This document shows positions 63,051 through 64,000 of a stretch of 64,000 nucleotides of DNA, in pieces. A program made the position numbers and the translations under genes. This stretch comes from Agrobacterium vitis (GTDB lineage Bacteria; Pseudomonadota; Alphaproteobacteria; Rhizobiales; Rhizobiaceae), in contig NZ_CP146242.1 of assembly GCF_037039395.1 (NCBI RefSeq), forward strand, positions 1,488,001 through 1,552,000, given 5' to 3'. Numbering within the stretch: the first letter of the stretch is position 1; every line of letters begins with the position of its first letter. The notes beneath the pieces were generated by a model, which was given only the letters and a program-made list of their open reading frames with translations, had not been told where the DNA came from and did no database searches.

Positions 63051-64000
63051 TTACCGTTCCTTCACATAGGGCACGCCGCCCGCCTTGGGACCATTGGCGG
63101 CTCCGATAAAGCCAGCCAACAGAATACAGGTGAGAATATAGGGCAGAGCCTGGAAAATCTGCACTGGCACTTCCCCAATGCCCGGCACCGCCTTGCCCTG
63201 CATGAAATTGGACATCGCATCGAGAAAGCCGAACAGCAGGCAGGCGAACATCACAGGCACCGGCTTCCATTTGGCAAAGATCAGCGCGGCAAGCGCGATA
63301 TAGCCCTTGCCCGCCGACATGTCGCGGATGAAGGCAGCCGATTGGGCGATGGCGAGATAGGCGCCGGCAAAGCCGCAGAGAAAGCCTGCAACGATCACCG
63401 CCCGGTAGCGCAGCCAGGCAACCGATATCCCTGCCGTATCGACAGCACCGGGATTTTCGCCCACGGCCCGCAGCCTGAGGCCAAAGCGGGTACGGTACAG
63501 TACCCACCAACTCAGCGGCACAGCCAGAAAGGCCAGATAGGTCAAGGCATTGTTGCCGGAAACGACATTGGCATAGAGAGGGCCGAGAAACGGCACGTCA
63601 AGCAGGGCCTCAGCGCCCGGAAGCACGATTGGCTGAAAGCGGGCATCACCAGGCAGTTGCGGGGTGCGTCCGCCCTGGCTGAACCAGGCCTGGCCCAAGA
63701 CCGCCGTCAGGCCCGCTGCGACGAAATTCAGCGCCACACCGGAAATGATCTGATTGCCGCGATTGGTGATCGAGGCAAAGCCATGGATCAGCGAAAAGCC
63801 GATGGACACAGCAATGCCGCCTGCAAGCCCCGCCCAGGCCGAGCCGGTGAGATAGGCAACGCAGGCCGCCGCAAAAGCGCCCGCCAGCATCTTGCCTTCC
63901 AATCCAATATCGAAAACCCCGGCCCGTTCGGAAAACAGCCCGGCCAGCGCCGTGAAAATCAGCGGGATCGACAGACGCACTGTGGAGCCCAGGATGCTGA
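63051..64000 (-). CDS. Nucleoside-type ABC transporter permease (5' end outside window)
   Basis: At least 316 residues lie inside the window; the reading frame runs open to the edge (SILGSTV before RLSIPLIFTALAG), so the true start lies beyond it. This is a permease of the BmpA/YufQ-type nucleoside transporter (branched-chain amino acid permease fold). It has AGLFSERAGVFDIGLEGKML, GAFAAACVAYLTGSAWAGLA, the coupling loop RAVGENPGAVDTAGISVAWL and RYRAVIVAGFLCGFAGAYLA. It probably imports nucleosides for the genes downstream. Confidence 0.88.
   Translation of the reverse strand, partial: SILGSTVRLSIPLIFTALAGLFSERAGVFDIGLEGKMLAGAFAAACVAYLTGSAWAGLAGGIAVSIGFSLIHGFASITNRGNQIISGVALNFVAAGLTAVLGQAWFSQGGRTPQLPGDARFQPIVLPGAEALLDVPFLGPLYANVVSGNNALTYLAFLAVPLSWWVLYRTRFGLRLRAVGENPGAVDTAGISVAWLRYRAVIVAGFLCGFAGAYLAIAQSAAFIRDMSAGKGYIALAALIFAKWKPVPVMFACLLFGFLDAMSNFMQGKAVPGIGEVPVQIFQALPYILTCILLAGFIGAANGPKAGGVPYVKER

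Noticed and set aside
1..64000. CRISPR arrays, tRNA/rRNA genes, prophage or complete IS elements
   Set aside because: No regularly spaced direct repeats, tRNA-like cloverleaf, rRNA segment, integrase or transposase was recognised.

Overview
The window comes from the chromosome of an alphaproteobacterium, most likely Rhizobiaceae (Agrobacterium/Allorhizobium/Rhizobium group). The evidence is moderate-to-high GC, a recF-moeB and dnaK-dnaJ core, a heat-shock promoter of the CTTG-N17/18-CYTATNT type, GGAAC-N16-CGTT (EcfG-type) general stress promoters, an AbcR/alpha-r15-like small RNA between a marR gene and polA, and a rhizobial phn operon. No tRNA, rRNA, CRISPR array or intact insertion sequence was seen.

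Layout. 0-4.5 kb is a stress and envelope block: a frameshifted YsnF/AvaK-type protein, a PhnA-like membrane protein behind an EcfG-type promoter, YidB-like, an L,D-transpeptidase, a small membrane-anchored protein and a YetF-like protein. 4.5-9.5 kb is gene-poor and looks accessory or decayed: a frameshifted flavodoxin-like reductase, coding-like remnants, an orphan PAS protein, a 451-residue protein of unknown function and a nested palindrome. 9.5-12.7 kb holds a TetR regulator beside a 46-bp near-perfect palindrome that abuts the start codon of the first of two Tat-exported AttH/CrtC-like (lipocalin-fold) paralogues. 12.7-17.7 kb holds a LysR regulator divergent from dabB-dabA, an energy-coupled inorganic-carbon uptake system. 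17.9-25.5 kb has a GGDEF-EAL protein, adenosine kinase, an SH3 protein, a D-2-hydroxyacid dehydrogenase, a GNAT enzyme, moeB, recF and slyX.

25.5-46 kb is mostly core: dnaJ, a lipoprotein-like gene, dnaK, a class A PBP, a YqjD/ElaB-like protein, a YbaK deacylase, a candidate new sRNA, an M20 peptidase, marR, the AbcR-like sRNA, polA, an NlpC/P60 protein, a cytochrome b561-YceI fusion followed by a second YceI, an M17 aminopeptidase, a TadD-like TPR protein and a LysE exporter.

46.3-59.8 kb is a complete C-P lyase cluster. phnGHIJKL and a hexapeptide transferase, phnCDEE, a DUF1045 protein, phnM and phnN all lie on the minus strand, with the repressor gene phnF divergent. A palindrome beside phnG is the probable PhnF operator, and a Pho-box-like repeat precedes phnC. 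Together these genes import phosphonates, attach them to ribose triphosphate, cleave the C-P bond and recycle the ribose phosphate. 59.8-64 kb is a nucleoside salvage operon (deoA, deoC, purine nucleoside phosphorylase, cdd) led by an ABC permease gene whose 5' end is outside the window.

Less expected signals are a 31-codon membrane-peptide ORF antisense in the phnJ-phnI gap, the AttH-pair/TetR palindrome module, the candidate sRNA at about 33.2 kb, and single-base frameshifts in two genes.
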